A stretch of DNA of 64,000 nt from contig CAXXKX010000004.1 of NCBI GenBank assembly GCA_963676655.2, positions 682,001 to 746,000 on the forward strand. Reading direction: 5' to 3'. This DNA is from G963676655 sp963676655. Its GTDB lineage: Bacteria; Verrucomicrobiota; Lentisphaeria; Victivallales; Victivallaceae. Each line of letters starts with the position of its first letter. Position 1 is the first letter of the stretch. The notes under the pieces were generated by a model. It worked only from the letters and a program-made list of their open reading frames with translations, did not search any database and was not told the origin of the DNA. Both the position numbers and the translations under genes were made by a program. Below are positions 52,732 through 61,877 of this stretch, one piece after another.

Positions 52732-54105
52732 TTATTCATTGAGAGATTCTTTTAATACCTGACGGATAAGTTTGTCCCAGTCAGTAAGTATTGTGTTCAT
52801 ATCCCGATCAGTTTTTTCAAATATTTTTACTCTCTCCGGGGCAATAGATTCCTGAACCCATACTTCAACCCATAGGGTCCCCTGCGGTTTAGATGGGACT
52901 TTTTTGTCTAAATCAAGATAAAGGGAATTTTCAATCAACTCCCGATGCGGATACAACGATGGGGCTCTTTTGTCGCGATTGTGATTGAAGCCCGCCCAGT
53001 CTTCCCAGGCATGAGCGTATTTTTGATTCATGATATATACGTAGGGGCGACGCAACGGTTCACCGAAAGCCTGACTGCGCCAGCGTCCGCCCGGTGATGG
53101 ATTTTTCGTGACATAACCGCCCCTTTTTCCTTTGCCGTTCAGGTTGAACCGGCGGTCAAAATTGACACAAAGACTTTCTGTTTTACAGATGACGGCCTTA
53201 GGACCGTCCGGATGAATTTTTTTCAAAGCGTCATAAACCAGCCCCTGTTCTTTGGTTGTCAAAGAAAGGTGTCCGCCCTGCAGCGCCAGATTGGTAAAGT
53301 TAAATACCCAGCAGCGGTTGGCAAATCCCGGGAACTCTTTCATATATGCAGTCAATTTTACCCAACTGTCAATATGCTTCTGCTTTGACCAGATCGGACC
53401 AATTGAACTGTTGCCTTTATTGGGGAACAGTTTGTTATCATGCAACGGTGGACGCATCTGATTTGAAGTCATACCGGGACCGGCGTAATGGACCATCGGA
53501 ACGAGTTTTCCCTCCGGATCATATTTCTCAAGGAAATTTGCCACGCAACGCATTAACTGCTTTATCTTTCCATGAAAAACCTCATCGGTACTAAGCGGCA
53601 GATCGTACAGCTTATGCTTTTTTCCATTTCTTATCACATCGGGACGACGTATCACACTCATCCCTATACTGTTCTTTGTCACTTGTGTTTTATCCACGTC
53701 TCCAGACATTTGCATCCAAGTCGGTATTTTGTAAAAATATGGCTTGAATAATACTTTCAACGGTCTTTTACGTCCAGCTTGTTTAGAGGCCCATTTAACT
53801 CTCTCAAGGCACTCTTTCAGGCGTTTTGCCGATACTTTTCCCGGTTCCGGCTCCATATCCTCCCAGGTTAATCCCAGCGCGATGCATTGGATGTACGGCT
53901 TTTCGGCTATTCTTTCAAGCTGATCTTTTTCTCCATTTTTTCCCGGGGTGACAAGGTGCTTGTAACGGCACATCGCGTAGATTCCCACCGGCAGCGAAAC
54001 TGTTTTAGGCGTCAATTGTATTTCATAACCATCATTCGATAATTTTGGGAACTGTGCGTTTGCCGTCAACGATAAAGCCATTGCAGTAATAGCTGTTATT
54101 TTCAT
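52732..54105 (-). CDS. Secreted putative glycoside hydrolase, GH42-like barrel
   Basis: The 457-residue protein has a signal peptide ending near LTANAQ. The remaining part looks like a TIM barrel: CIALGLTWEDMEPEPGK, LKVLFKPYFYKIPTWMQ, VPMVHYAGPGMTSNQMRP, CWVFNFTNLAL. The WEDMEPEPG segment recalls the start of beta-galactosidase-like (GH42/GH-A) barrels. Catalytic residues cannot be named with confidence. It follows the sulfatase by 13 bp, so it is likely to act on the same sulfated glycan. Confidence 0.55.
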   Translation of the reverse strand: MKITAITAMALSLTANAQFPKLSNDGYEIQLTPKTVSLPVGIYAMCRYKHLVTPGKNGEKDQLERIAEKPYIQCIALGLTWEDMEPEPGKVSAKRLKECLERVKWASKQAGRKRPLKVLFKPYFYKIPTWMQMSGDVDKTQVTKNSIGMSVIRRPDVIRNGKKHKLYDLPLSTDEVFHGKIKQLMRCVANFLEKYDPEGKLVPMVHYAGPGMTSNQMRPPLHDNKLFPNKGNSSIGPIWSKQKHIDSWVKLTAYMKEFPGFANRCWVFNFTNLALQGGHLSLTTKEQGLVYDALKKIHPDGPKAVICKTESLCVNFDRRFNLNGKGKRGGYVTKNPSPGGRWRSQAFGEPLRRPYVYIMNQKYAHAWEDWAGFNHNRDKRAPSLYPHRELIENSLYLDLDKKVPSKPQGTLWVEVWVQESIAPERVKIFEKTDRDMNTILTDWDKLIRQVLKESLNE

Positions 54106-54118
54106 AAATATCCTTTTT

Positions 54119-55495
54119 TTAATTTTTGTTGTTTGCCGCCGGATGAGGTTTTTCGATTTTTGCCAGCCAGATATTGAGGTCTTTTTTCAGTTTGTTTATC
54201 AATTCGTCCTGCCCTTGTCCCGGCAAAACAGGCTTCAGTTGCAGCGGGTCGTTTTTCAGGTCATATAACTTGTAATTCCTGCCATCCTTGAAAAGAACAT
54301 AACGCTCGGTTCTCAGGGCCCGGTATTGGTTGCCTGTCGTTCGTAAGTACCTTGATTCAGGAAACGTCCCTTTGCCGGTTAGGAGTTGTTTCGAGAGATT
54401 CTCGCCTTCCACTCCGGCTGGACATTTCACTCCGGCAAGGCCGAGGAGTGTCGGCATGACATCCGGCGAACTAAATAACATTTTCGTTTGGCCCGATTTT
54501 ATTTTTCCCGGCCAACGGATAATAAATGGTATTCCGACCGCTTCTTCGTACAGACAATTTTTCGTCAAACGGCCATGCGATCCCATCATTTCCCCGTGAT
54601 CCGAAGTATAGACGACAATTGTATTCTTATCCAGCCCGGCTTGTTGCAGGTATTGCATAAGCCGGCCGAACTCATAATCAACCGCCGACACAGCCGCAAA
54701 ATACCTTTTGCTCAATTCCAACAGTTTGGTACTGCCGTAATAGCGCTTGCTTTTTTTAATTTTCGCTTTGAAATAATCGGTCCACGGCGCCACATTCTTT
54801 CGCAGGTCCTTTTTTTGCAGATTATCGTACATCCGCATAAACTTTTCAGGGGCGGAAAAAGGCGGATGAGGCGGGTTCCAGGACATAAACAAGGCGAAAG
54901 GTTTTTTGCCGGAATGATCTTTCATATATTTTATCGCGACATCGGTTTCGTGAGCCGGACTCCAGGCATCATATTGCAACATCTTTGAACTGTCTTCCCA
55001 ATAAAAAGGATTAAAATGTTTGTCTCCCTTATTGTAGGCATGCCAGAAATCGAAACCTTGTCTTGGCGCTCCCGGTTTTATATAACCGTTTTTCACATGA
55101 TTCAAATCAAGATGCCATTTCCCGATATAACCGGTTTGATAACCGGCGTTTTTTAATGCTTCGGCGATAGTTGTTTCTTCATAAGGAAGTCTTAGCTTGC
55201 CACCGCAATTTTTAACGACCCCGGTTGATGACGGGTATCTGCCAGTCATCAAACTTGCCCGGTACGGAGAGCATAAAGGCAAAACGCTTAATGCGTTATC
55301 AAATATCAGCGATTCCGAGGCGAATTTATCAAAATTAGGGGTCTTTACCGGATCTTCCTTCATAAATCCCATACTTTGCCGACGATGTTCATCCGCAAAA
55401 ACGAAAAGGATGTTTGGAGATATTTTATCCATCGCCACGGCCCCGATAGTGTTTACGGCCATTACGCCGGCAAACAAATAACTTTTCTTGTCCAT
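54119..55495 (-). CDS. Sulfatase, Cys-type formylglycine
   Basis: The 458-residue protein has an N-terminal export signal (YLFAGVMAVNTIGAVAM), ILFVFADEHRRQSMG for metal binding, and the modification motif C75-S-P-Y-R79 followed by ASLMTGRYPSSTG. GYIGKWHLD and VVYTSDHGEMMGSHG are further type I sulfatase motifs. It would remove sulfate from a host or algal glycan in the periplasm or outside. It lies between a pseudopilin gene (48 bp) and a glycosidase-like gene (13 bp). Confidence 0.92.
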   Translation of the reverse strand: MDKKSYLFAGVMAVNTIGAVAMDKISPNILFVFADEHRRQSMGFMKEDPVKTPNFDKFASESLIFDNALSVLPLCSPYRASLMTGRYPSSTGVVKNCGGKLRLPYEETTIAEALKNAGYQTGYIGKWHLDLNHVKNGYIKPGAPRQGFDFWHAYNKGDKHFNPFYWEDSSKMLQYDAWSPAHETDVAIKYMKDHSGKKPFALFMSWNPPHPPFSAPEKFMRMYDNLQKKDLRKNVAPWTDYFKAKIKKSKRYYGSTKLLELSKRYFAAVSAVDYEFGRLMQYLQQAGLDKNTIVVYTSDHGEMMGSHGRLTKNCLYEEAVGIPFIIRWPGKIKSGQTKMLFSSPDVMPTLLGLAGVKCPAGVEGENLSKQLLTGKGTFPESRYLRTTGNQYRALRTERYVLFKDGRNYKLYDLKNDPLQLKPVLPGQGQDELINKLKKDLNIWLAKIEKPHPAANNKN

Positions 55496-55543
55496 TTAAC
55501 TTTAGAACCTTTCAGGAGCTTGATTGAGCTTGATTGAGCTTGA

Positions 55544-56308
55544 TTATTTGGAGTACCAGTATTTGTCGCCAGGAGTGCTATACCTGTAAAAAGGTACGTA
55601 TTTGTATGGGTTGCTTTCACTGGTAAAGGTATACCGGTTGGTCGGCCCCATGGTTTTTCTGGCTTCTGCGTGTCCGTCATTGAATACGCTGTTACAAACT
55701 CCGTCGTGACGCGGGTCGAGTTGGCCCCAGGCATTGTGGGTGGAATATGTTGAAAGCACTCTGAAGTATCCTTTTCCTCTGGCATCGGTACTGCTCTCGG
55801 TTGATGTACGAAAACTATCCATGAAAAGAGCGGTAGCGCTTGGCCATCTGAGCTGATTGATCTTGTCTCCGGCAAGAAGATCATTATTGCCGTCTACCGC
55901 TGTAACAAGCACATGATTCATTCCATAATCCGTGTAAGCATAAACTCCGTCTGTAGGAACGTCTTTCTTGTCTTCAAATTTAGCCTTGAATGCGTCATGC
56001 CCCGGCGCTTGAAATCCGGGGCAAATGTAAACGTTTGAACTTATTACACCGGTAGAGACCAAAATTCCTCCCCAGTACCATACTGAAGTGCCGGAGTAGT
56101 AATACCTGGCCGGAACCAGATAGCCGTCGTATGAATCGACGTACATCATTGAGCCTTGACCGATTTGTTTCAAATTGCTCAAACAGCTGATCGCCCGGGC
56201 TCTTGAACGGGCTTGATTCAGTGCCGGCAGCAGCATGCTGGCAAGGATAGCAATGATCGCTATTACTACCAGCAACTCGATTAGTGTGAATTTTTTTACC
56301 TTCTTCAT
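55544..56308 (-). CDS. Pseudopilin (prepilin-type leader)
   Basis: The 254-residue protein begins MKKVKKFTLIELLVVIAIIA, then LPALNQARSRARAISCLSNLKQ. The residue before Phe is Lys. The conserved end motif is LDPRHDGVCNSVFNDGHAE, followed by a Tyr-rich tail. It is the first gene of the sulfatase operon. As with the others here, no secretion-system core genes accompany it, so it must rely on machinery encoded elsewhere if it assembles. Confidence 0.87.
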   Translation of the reverse strand: MKKVKKFTLIELLVVIAIIAILASMLLPALNQARSRARAISCLSNLKQIGQGSMMYVDSYDGYLVPARYYYSGTSVWYWGGILVSTGVISSNVYICPGFQAPGHDAFKAKFEDKKDVPTDGVYAYTDYGMNHVLVTAVDGNNDLLAGDKINQLRWPSATALFMDSFRTSTESSTDARGKGYFRVLSTYSTHNAWGQLDPRHDGVCNSVFNDGHAEARKTMGPTNRYTFTSESNPYKYVPFYRYSTPGDKYWYSK

Positions 56309-56369
56309 CTGCGTTCTCCCTTTGTGTTTGCTTTAATTTTTATCAAAGATATGGCTTTTTCACCCATTG

Positions 56370-56524
56370 GAGCTGTATTAAAATAACCTTTACATCTGTG
56401 CGTTTACCCCGGTTGCTTTGTGCTTTGCCGATTCGTTAAATAGCTGAGGCTATGCGCCTTATCGGCAACTCCACAAATCATTCCGGGATCATTCACTCAT
56501 TTTGTCAAGTTAATTTTTAAACAG
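56370..56524. repeat. Dispersed about 155-bp repeat, copy 2 (uninterrupted)
   Basis: GAGCTGTATTAAAATAACC to TTAATTTTTAAACAG aligns with 34081-34399 after removing the insertion there. It contains a GAGGCTATGCGCC centre. Its end provides the stop codon of the LacI-type gene (56517-56519). Confidence 0.8.
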
Positions 56525-57614
56525 TTCCTTTGTATTCTGACATATCATTCGATTTATGACTTTCTCGACAAATAAACTTATCCATAAAAAAATATTTTTT
56601 TCCGGGACCGGAGGATTTATTGCTGATAAGCTCCAGAGTTTTTTCACACATATCTTGTACCGGATGCTGAAATGTAGTCAACGGAACCGGCTGGAAATCG
56701 GCCATGGGCAAATCCCCGAAACCGATTATTGCAATATCTTCCGGAACTCTAAAACCTTGTTTCAAAAGGATATTTATGACTGCTGTTCCCATCAGATAAT
56801 TTCTGATAAAAGCACAATTCACCTGATTTTTACGATGATGATGAACTAAGTTTTCAGCCAGGATTATTGCCAATTCTTCATCGGATATGTCAAAAACATT
56901 GCGCGGACACAAGCCATAAACTTCAAAGCCGAACTGTTCGACTCTCTCTTTAACGGGAGCTGGTCCGCGGGGGCCGCAACCTGGAGCGTCAATAAAACTT
57001 TCATCCAGCGCAATTCTGGAGTGCCCCAGATCCCGGTATATTTCAGCAACCTGACGGTAGGCCGCTTTCCGGTCAAATCCAACTAAACTTATGCCGTTTT
57101 TTAGAAACTCATGTTCAAATGGTTCCAGATTAAAGCTGAAGTTAAATATTACCACCTGGTCCATTCGTGACAATAACGGCAAAAGCTTCCGGGAATTTTT
57201 GATTTCCTCCTGCGGTCCATTATCATGAATCCAAATCAAACGCCTGATACCCTTGGCAACCTGGTCCCGTAACCCTTCCTTGATATTATCCGGTGAGATT
57301 CCGACAATTTCCACCAGGCCATTTTTTTCTTCCAGCGACTTGGACATGTAAGATAATGCTTGAATTAAGTACGAATAATGTATAAACTCGCCGCAAAACA
57401 GTATTCCGACCGTATCATTGCCCATTCCGTTCCTAACTTGAAGCGCGGACTTCGACTGGACATAACCTCGTTGATCAAGGTATGCTCTTACCCGTTTTAC
57501 CGTGCCGGGCGATATACGCTGCTTTTTTTCACGACCGTTAACAACGGCTGACACAGTTACCTGGCTGACCCCAAGTTCCTTTGCCATTTGAGCCATTGTG
57601 ATTGATTTGGGCAT
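56517..57614 (-). CDS. LacI-family transcriptional regulator
   Basis: The protein, 365 residues from the ATG at 57614 (AGGAG upstream), has a classical LacI helix-turn-helix, ITMAQMAKELGVSQVTVSAVV, and hinge, then a sugar-binding domain (VGFDRKAAYRQVAEIYRDLGHSRIAL, AFIRNYLMGTAVINILLKQG, IAIIGFGD). The frame is open 11 codons upstream to 57647. It is divergent from the GntR/LacI regulator at 57760 and lies upstream of the sulfatase operon on the same strand, which it may control. Confidence 0.88.
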   Translation of the reverse strand: MPKSITMAQMAKELGVSQVTVSAVVNGREKKQRISPGTVKRVRAYLDQRGYVQSKSALQVRNGMGNDTVGILFCGEFIHYSYLIQALSYMSKSLEEKNGLVEIVGISPDNIKEGLRDQVAKGIRRLIWIHDNGPQEEIKNSRKLLPLLSRMDQVVIFNFSFNLEPFEHEFLKNGISLVGFDRKAAYRQVAEIYRDLGHSRIALDESFIDAPGCGPRGPAPVKERVEQFGFEVYGLCPRNVFDISDEELAIILAENLVHHHRKNQVNCAFIRNYLMGTAVINILLKQGFRVPEDIAIIGFGDLPMADFQPVPLTTFQHPVQDMCEKTLELISNKSSGPGKKYFFMDKFICRESHKSNDMSEYKGTV

Positions 57615-57759
57615 ATTTCGCACTCCTGCTTTATTCGTATAAAGCAAATATATATGATGAAGAATATAATGTCAATACATGTTTCAATTTTTTCCTCTTT
57701 TTTCTTGTAAAAATGCGGATAATACCATATATTAAACCATAAATAATTAAGGAAATAGA

Positions 57760-58824
57760 ATGAAGATTGAGAATAAACAGGATGCTATTGCTGAAGAGCT
57801 GGAACAAAGAATTGCTTCAGGCAAATACCCTGAAAAGCTGCCGAAAGCGCTGGAGCTGGCGGCAGAGTTTGAGGTAAATTTCAAGACCCTGAACAAGGCG
57901 ATCGGACAGCTGGTTGAAAAGCATCTGGTTTATCGCAAACCCGGTCGCGGCACTTTCATCCTTCAGAAGCCGGCCCGGCTGGAAGACTCTCTGATCGAAC
58001 TGCTTTTTGTCGGTTCGTCTGAAATGTCGGTCCATCCGTTTTACAGTGAAATGCAGCGCGGCATTCTGGATAGTTTGAAAGATACCGGTTTCAGATTGGT
58101 TTTAACGATGCTGGAAGAGAATAGACGAACTGGCGGAGTTAAAGAAATACATAGTGATTTCATGCCGTCAGCCGGTAAAATCTTAATTGGAACCTGCAAC
58201 GATGAACAGATCAGAAAATTAAAAAGGCAAAAAGCACCGTTTGTCCTGGTGGGGGCAAAAACGCCGGACCCTGAAATTATTTCGGTTTATACGGATACGA
58301 CTCAAGCGGTTGTTGAGGCGATTGAGTACCTCTATGAAACGGGGCGGTCAAAGATAGCGTATCTTGGTATTACTCAAAGTGAGGGTGAACATCTCCTCGA
58401 TCTGGACAAGTTTCATACCTATCTTGCCGCGATCCAGAAGCACGGAAAACTTGATAGTGACCTGATTGAAAATTCACCGCCGCTGGCCAAATTCAGTTAT
58501 CCCGCCATGAGAAAAATTCTGAAAAGAAAATTGCCCGACGCGATAATTGCCGCTTACGACCATATTGTTCCGGGAATCTACCGGGCCGTAACTGAAGCCG
58601 GACTGTCTATTCCCGAAGACATCAGCGTCATCGGAATAGACGGTATAAATCCAAACGTGAGTCCGGCATTGACAAGCATCCCGGTTGATCGTTATGCCAT
58701 GGGTTATGAAGCCGGCCAGCTGTTAATTCAAATGATCCGCAATCCCGGCAAAAACAAGTACCGGTCGGTGGTTAAAAGTGCGGATTTCAATCCTGAGGTT
58801 GGGGAATCGGTTTCTTGTCATTGA
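57760..58824 (+). CDS. GntR/LacI-type chimeric transcriptional regulator
   Basis: The 354-residue protein has a GntR winged helix (LPKALELAAEFEVNFKTLNKAI, PGRGTFILQ) and a LacI-type ligand domain (AIEYLYETGRSKIAYLGITQ, DAIIAAYDHIVPGIYRAV, ISVIGIDG). Its 3' end is 4 bp from the convergent FGGY kinase gene. It probably controls either the kinase operon or the divergent LacI gene. Confidence 0.87.
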   Translation: MKIENKQDAIAEELEQRIASGKYPEKLPKALELAAEFEVNFKTLNKAIGQLVEKHLVYRKPGRGTFILQKPARLEDSLIELLFVGSSEMSVHPFYSEMQRGILDSLKDTGFRLVLTMLEENRRTGGVKEIHSDFMPSAGKILIGTCNDEQIRKLKRQKAPFVLVGAKTPDPEIISVYTDTTQAVVEAIEYLYETGRSKIAYLGITQSEGEHLLDLDKFHTYLAAIQKHGKLDSDLIENSPPLAKFSYPAMRKILKRKLPDAIIAAYDHIVPGIYRAVTEAGLSIPEDISVIGIDGINPNVSPALTSIPVDRYAMGYEAGQLLIQMIRNPGKNKYRSVVKSADFNPEVGESVSCH

Positions 58825-58828
58825 ACTG

Positions 58829-60073
58829 CTATTGTGCTCCCTGTGATGCCTGGGATTGTTCGAATGTATTATCGATAATCGATATAATACCTGAACACGG
58901 CGAGGTATCCAGCAGAATTATTTCGCGGGACAATGCGTCTGAGATCAAATCAACCCATACTTTGTTTTTCGTTCCGCCGCCACAGATATATACCTTATTT
59001 ATATCGCAGACAGACTGCATGGCGTCTACCATGGATTCAAGCCGGTTTACCAGGTAAGTTAAAACAGCCAATGCCCGGTTTTCAATGCGGCCGCTTAAAT
59101 TCGACCATTCCGGTTCACTTTCCGGATTATAAACAATTCCGGAAGTAACAGAGCCTTTTTCCGCTAGTTTTGCGAAGGTATCGAAATTTTTAAATTCAGG
59201 ATAATTTTCAATGATATGGCTGATTACCGCGCCGCCGTTTTCCGCGCTCATGGCATAAAACAAACCGCCGGGATAATTTCCTCGGAACGGAACACTGCCG
59301 GGTTTGGGCATTTTATCGCAGCAGCAATATACAACCTGTGCCGTCCCCAGGGTTATCAGGACGTCGCCCGGGCTTAATCCGGCCCCGCAGGCTCCGGCGG
59401 TCTGATCGTTGCCGCAGGAGTAAACCGGAATTCCCTCGGGCAGTCCGAATGGATTGGCTGCTGTTTTTCCGGCAACTTCACCTATATCTATGACTTCAGG
59501 CAGGTCTTCTTCCTGAATTTCGGCCAGCTTCAGGGCCTCTTTGTTGTACTTCTTGTCCCTGAGAGAAAACAAGCCGGTCATTGCCGCAAGGTTGTTATCT
59601 GTTACAAAATTTCCGGTCAGCAGTTTTATCACGTATGACGGCAGCGGCATTACCTGTCCTCTTTCATGCAAATTCTTCAACAGGCATAACTGCATATTCG
59701 GGATCGGTTCGGTAATACTTGAGTGTTCGGCAAAGTCTGGCAGAGAAATTGTTTTATATGACTTGCCCGCCCGCATGTCCAGCCATGAAATAAACGGGGT
59801 AAGCGGTTGGTTGTGCTCGTCCATTAACGCAAAGGTCTGGGCCTGGCTGGATATGCCGATTGCGCTTATTTCCGTAATGGAAACTGCCGCCTCTTCGATT
59901 GCCCGGTTGATGATGGTATCGAATCCGGACAGTACTTCCTCAACCGGCAGTTCCACTTTGGCGTTTTTGCGATGATAAGCGAGTTTGTATCCTCCTGAGC
60001 CGATCAGCCGTGCATCATCATAGATTGCGGCCTTGAACTCGGTTGAGCCCAGATCAATTGCCAGTGTTATCAT
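58829..60073 (-). CDS. FGGY-family carbohydrate kinase
   Basis: The 414-residue protein phosphorylates a keto-sugar or polyol with ATP. The N-terminal phosphate site is ITLAIDLGSTEFKAAIYDD, with WLDMRA and, in the second lobe, YSCGNDQTAGACGAGLSPGDVLITLGTAQVVY. It is shorter than typical FGGY kinases (480-520 residues), mostly through a shorter C-terminal lobe. Its start overlaps the ceramidase-like gene by 20 bp. With the cupin isomerase upstream, a lyxose or xylulose route is plausible. Confidence 0.82.
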   Translation of the reverse strand: MITLAIDLGSTEFKAAIYDDARLIGSGGYKLAYHRKNAKVELPVEEVLSGFDTIINRAIEEAAVSITEISAIGISSQAQTFALMDEHNQPLTPFISWLDMRAGKSYKTISLPDFAEHSSITEPIPNMQLCLLKNLHERGQVMPLPSYVIKLLTGNFVTDNNLAAMTGLFSLRDKKYNKEALKLAEIQEEDLPEVIDIGEVAGKTAANPFGLPEGIPVYSCGNDQTAGACGAGLSPGDVLITLGTAQVVYCCCDKMPKPGSVPFRGNYPGGLFYAMSAENGGAVISHIIENYPEFKNFDTFAKLAEKGSVTSGIVYNPESEPEWSNLSGRIENRALAVLTYLVNRLESMVDAMQSVCDINKVYICGGGTKNKVWVDLISDALSREIILLDTSPCSGIISIIDNTFEQSQASQGAQ

Positions 60074-61385
60074 TTTTCAATTCCAAAATCATTTTTAACG
60101 CGGCAGCAACCATCAAGCTGCCGGTCGCCGGACTGAACAGACTGTTGTCCGCTTCGTATCCGGTCGCATCGGCAGTGGCGATATAGCCCTGCATTTCGCC
60201 GTTAGCCAGACATACGGCAAAGGTTTTGAACGGTGATTCAGCTTTCACCTGCAAACCGTATTCAACAAATAATTCGCCCGGAAATGCCGCGATGAAGGCG
60301 GCGCCGATACGCAGTACTTGTACTTCAACTTCTGCATAATCTTTCATCACCATTTCAAGGCTGCCGTCCTTGACACATTTCGCCAGATAACAGGATTCCT
60401 CCGCTCCGAATACCGCGCATTCTGCGGTACGGACCGGACCGTGACCGGCCTTTTCCGCTTTGAGTCGTTTGAATTCATTTTGACGGAACTCAAGATTTGC
60501 CGCGGCTTTAGCCAGGGGCATTATTGTGCGCCTGACTGGAATAATCATACTACTGGCTGTTTTCAAGTACGGATTGTCGTCAAAGTCATTGTCTGTCAAT
60601 GCTTCAATTTTTTTCAGGATAAATTGCCCCAGGCGGTTGCCGAGCCGTTCAGCTTCTGCAAACGTCTGTGCTTTCACATCGTACCTTGGGCTCAAATTGC
60701 CTTCCGGTCCGTTATGATACAATACGTTTATATTTCTTCCAAGTCGAGATTTTAAATATTGTCGGGTGTATGCCGGAAAATCGGCTGAAATGAGCTTTGA
60801 GTCTTCGTGCAGAACGGTAGGATGCATGCCGTAAATCAACGAGATTGTCATGATTGCTTTATTTTCCCGGCTTCTGATGACAATTATTCCCGCTTCTGGG
60901 TCGTATGTTCCGGCCGGATCGTGGCGGTTTCCGCCAATGCCATCAACCTTAGCGGCGGTCACGGCCAGTTCCGCCGAAGTCGCATTGCGAGTTGCCGCCA
61001 CTCCCGCTTCGATGACTGCGGCGGTCATTTTTTTCAGGTAATCCGAATCTGCTCCTGGCACAACCGGATCATTTCTGAAAACCAGCATGTCGGTGGTTAC
61101 CGGCCCCGAATGAGTGTGGGTGCAACCGACCATGATATTTTCAGGTTTGACGTTGCTTTTTTCGGCTATTCCATATCGTATCTTCGCGACGGTTTGCGCA
61201 TCGATGAAAAGCAGATCAGCGGCAATCATCAGCAATGAATTATGCCCGTTGTCAAGATATAACGCGGAGGCGAACAACGGATCGTTAATCCCTTCCGACA
61301 TCCGTTCAATATGGGGATATCCTACCAGGAATATTGATTTATCAGGGCTGATATCAACCGCGGCGGATCCGGCATATAAACTCAT
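60054..61385 (-). CDS. Neutral/alkaline ceramidase-like hydrolase
   Basis: The 443-residue protein matches the N-terminal domain of the neutral ceramidase family: AGSAAVDISPDKSIFLVGYP, MIAADLLFIDA, the zinc motif VGCTHTHSGP and a later His in GMHPTVLHEDS. It has no signal peptide, and only the catalytic-domain half of secreted ceramidases. Such bacterial homologues often stand in sugar loci with unknown amidase or esterase activity. It is directly between the cupin isomerase (adjacent codons) and FGGY kinase (overlap), so a carbohydrate amide or ester is a better guess than ceramide. Confidence 0.78.
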   Translation of the reverse strand: MSLYAGSAAVDISPDKSIFLVGYPHIERMSEGINDPLFASALYLDNGHNSLLMIAADLLFIDAQTVAKIRYGIAEKSNVKPENIMVGCTHTHSGPVTTDMLVFRNDPVVPGADSDYLKKMTAAVIEAGVAATRNATSAELAVTAAKVDGIGGNRHDPAGTYDPEAGIIVIRSRENKAIMTISLIYGMHPTVLHEDSKLISADFPAYTRQYLKSRLGRNINVLYHNGPEGNLSPRYDVKAQTFAEAERLGNRLGQFILKKIEALTDNDFDDNPYLKTASSMIIPVRRTIMPLAKAAANLEFRQNEFKRLKAEKAGHGPVRTAECAVFGAEESCYLAKCVKDGSLEMVMKDYAEVEVQVLRIGAAFIAAFPGELFVEYGLQVKAESPFKTFAVCLANGEMQGYIATADATGYEADNSLFSPATGSLMVAAALKMILELKNDNTGN

Positions 61386-61877
61386 TCAGCCTCCATTGAA
61401 ATTTCCGCCAACCGGGATTGCGGTATTTTCAAAATAGTTATCTGATATTATGCATGGAGTGGATAACTCCAGCAGTAAACACGGTCCTTTGCCGGTGAAA
61501 CTGTGATATTTCCAGCGCTCGACGGTCAGCACATCACCGGGGTTCATTGTAAACACCCGGCCGTCATAGTTCATGATTGCGGCGCCTTTGACGATACAGA
61601 AGGTTTCGAGTTTTTCACGGTGCCGGTGCATCGGGCATGTTTGGCCGTCAAACAGAAACATATATTTGCCGCAGTAGCCGGCTTCAAGTTCATTGGCTAT
61701 CCAGTATTCTATAAGCCCGGTTTTGTTGAACTCACCCAATCCGAAGTCAAGCAGCAGCGGTTTTGTTTCCGGCGTTGCGATTTTCCAGTCGGCAAGTTGC
61801 GTCCGGCAGCGTTCTATCACTTCCGTCGCGGCGTTGCCGGTCAATTCAATTCTGTTTGTCGTTGTAATATTGCTCAT
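61386..61877 (-). CDS. Cupin sugar isomerase, D-lyxose-isomerase-like
   Basis: The 163-residue protein has a cupin fold with the metal ligands in MHRHREKLETF and a later His in ERWKYHSF. The order H-x-H-x-x-K-x-E resembles D-lyxose/mannose isomerase-type cupins, though the protein is shorter than those I recall (about 180-230 residues). It is the first gene of the three-gene operon with the ceramidase-like protein and the FGGY kinase, which fits aldose-to-ketose isomerisation before phosphorylation. Confidence 0.7.
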   Translation of the reverse strand: MSNITTTNRIELTGNAATEVIERCRTQLADWKIATPETKPLLLDFGLGEFNKTGLIEYWIANELEAGYCGKYMFLFDGQTCPMHRHREKLETFCIVKGAAIMNYDGRVFTMNPGDVLTVERWKYHSFTGKGPCLLLELSTPCIISDNYFENTAIPVGGNFNGG

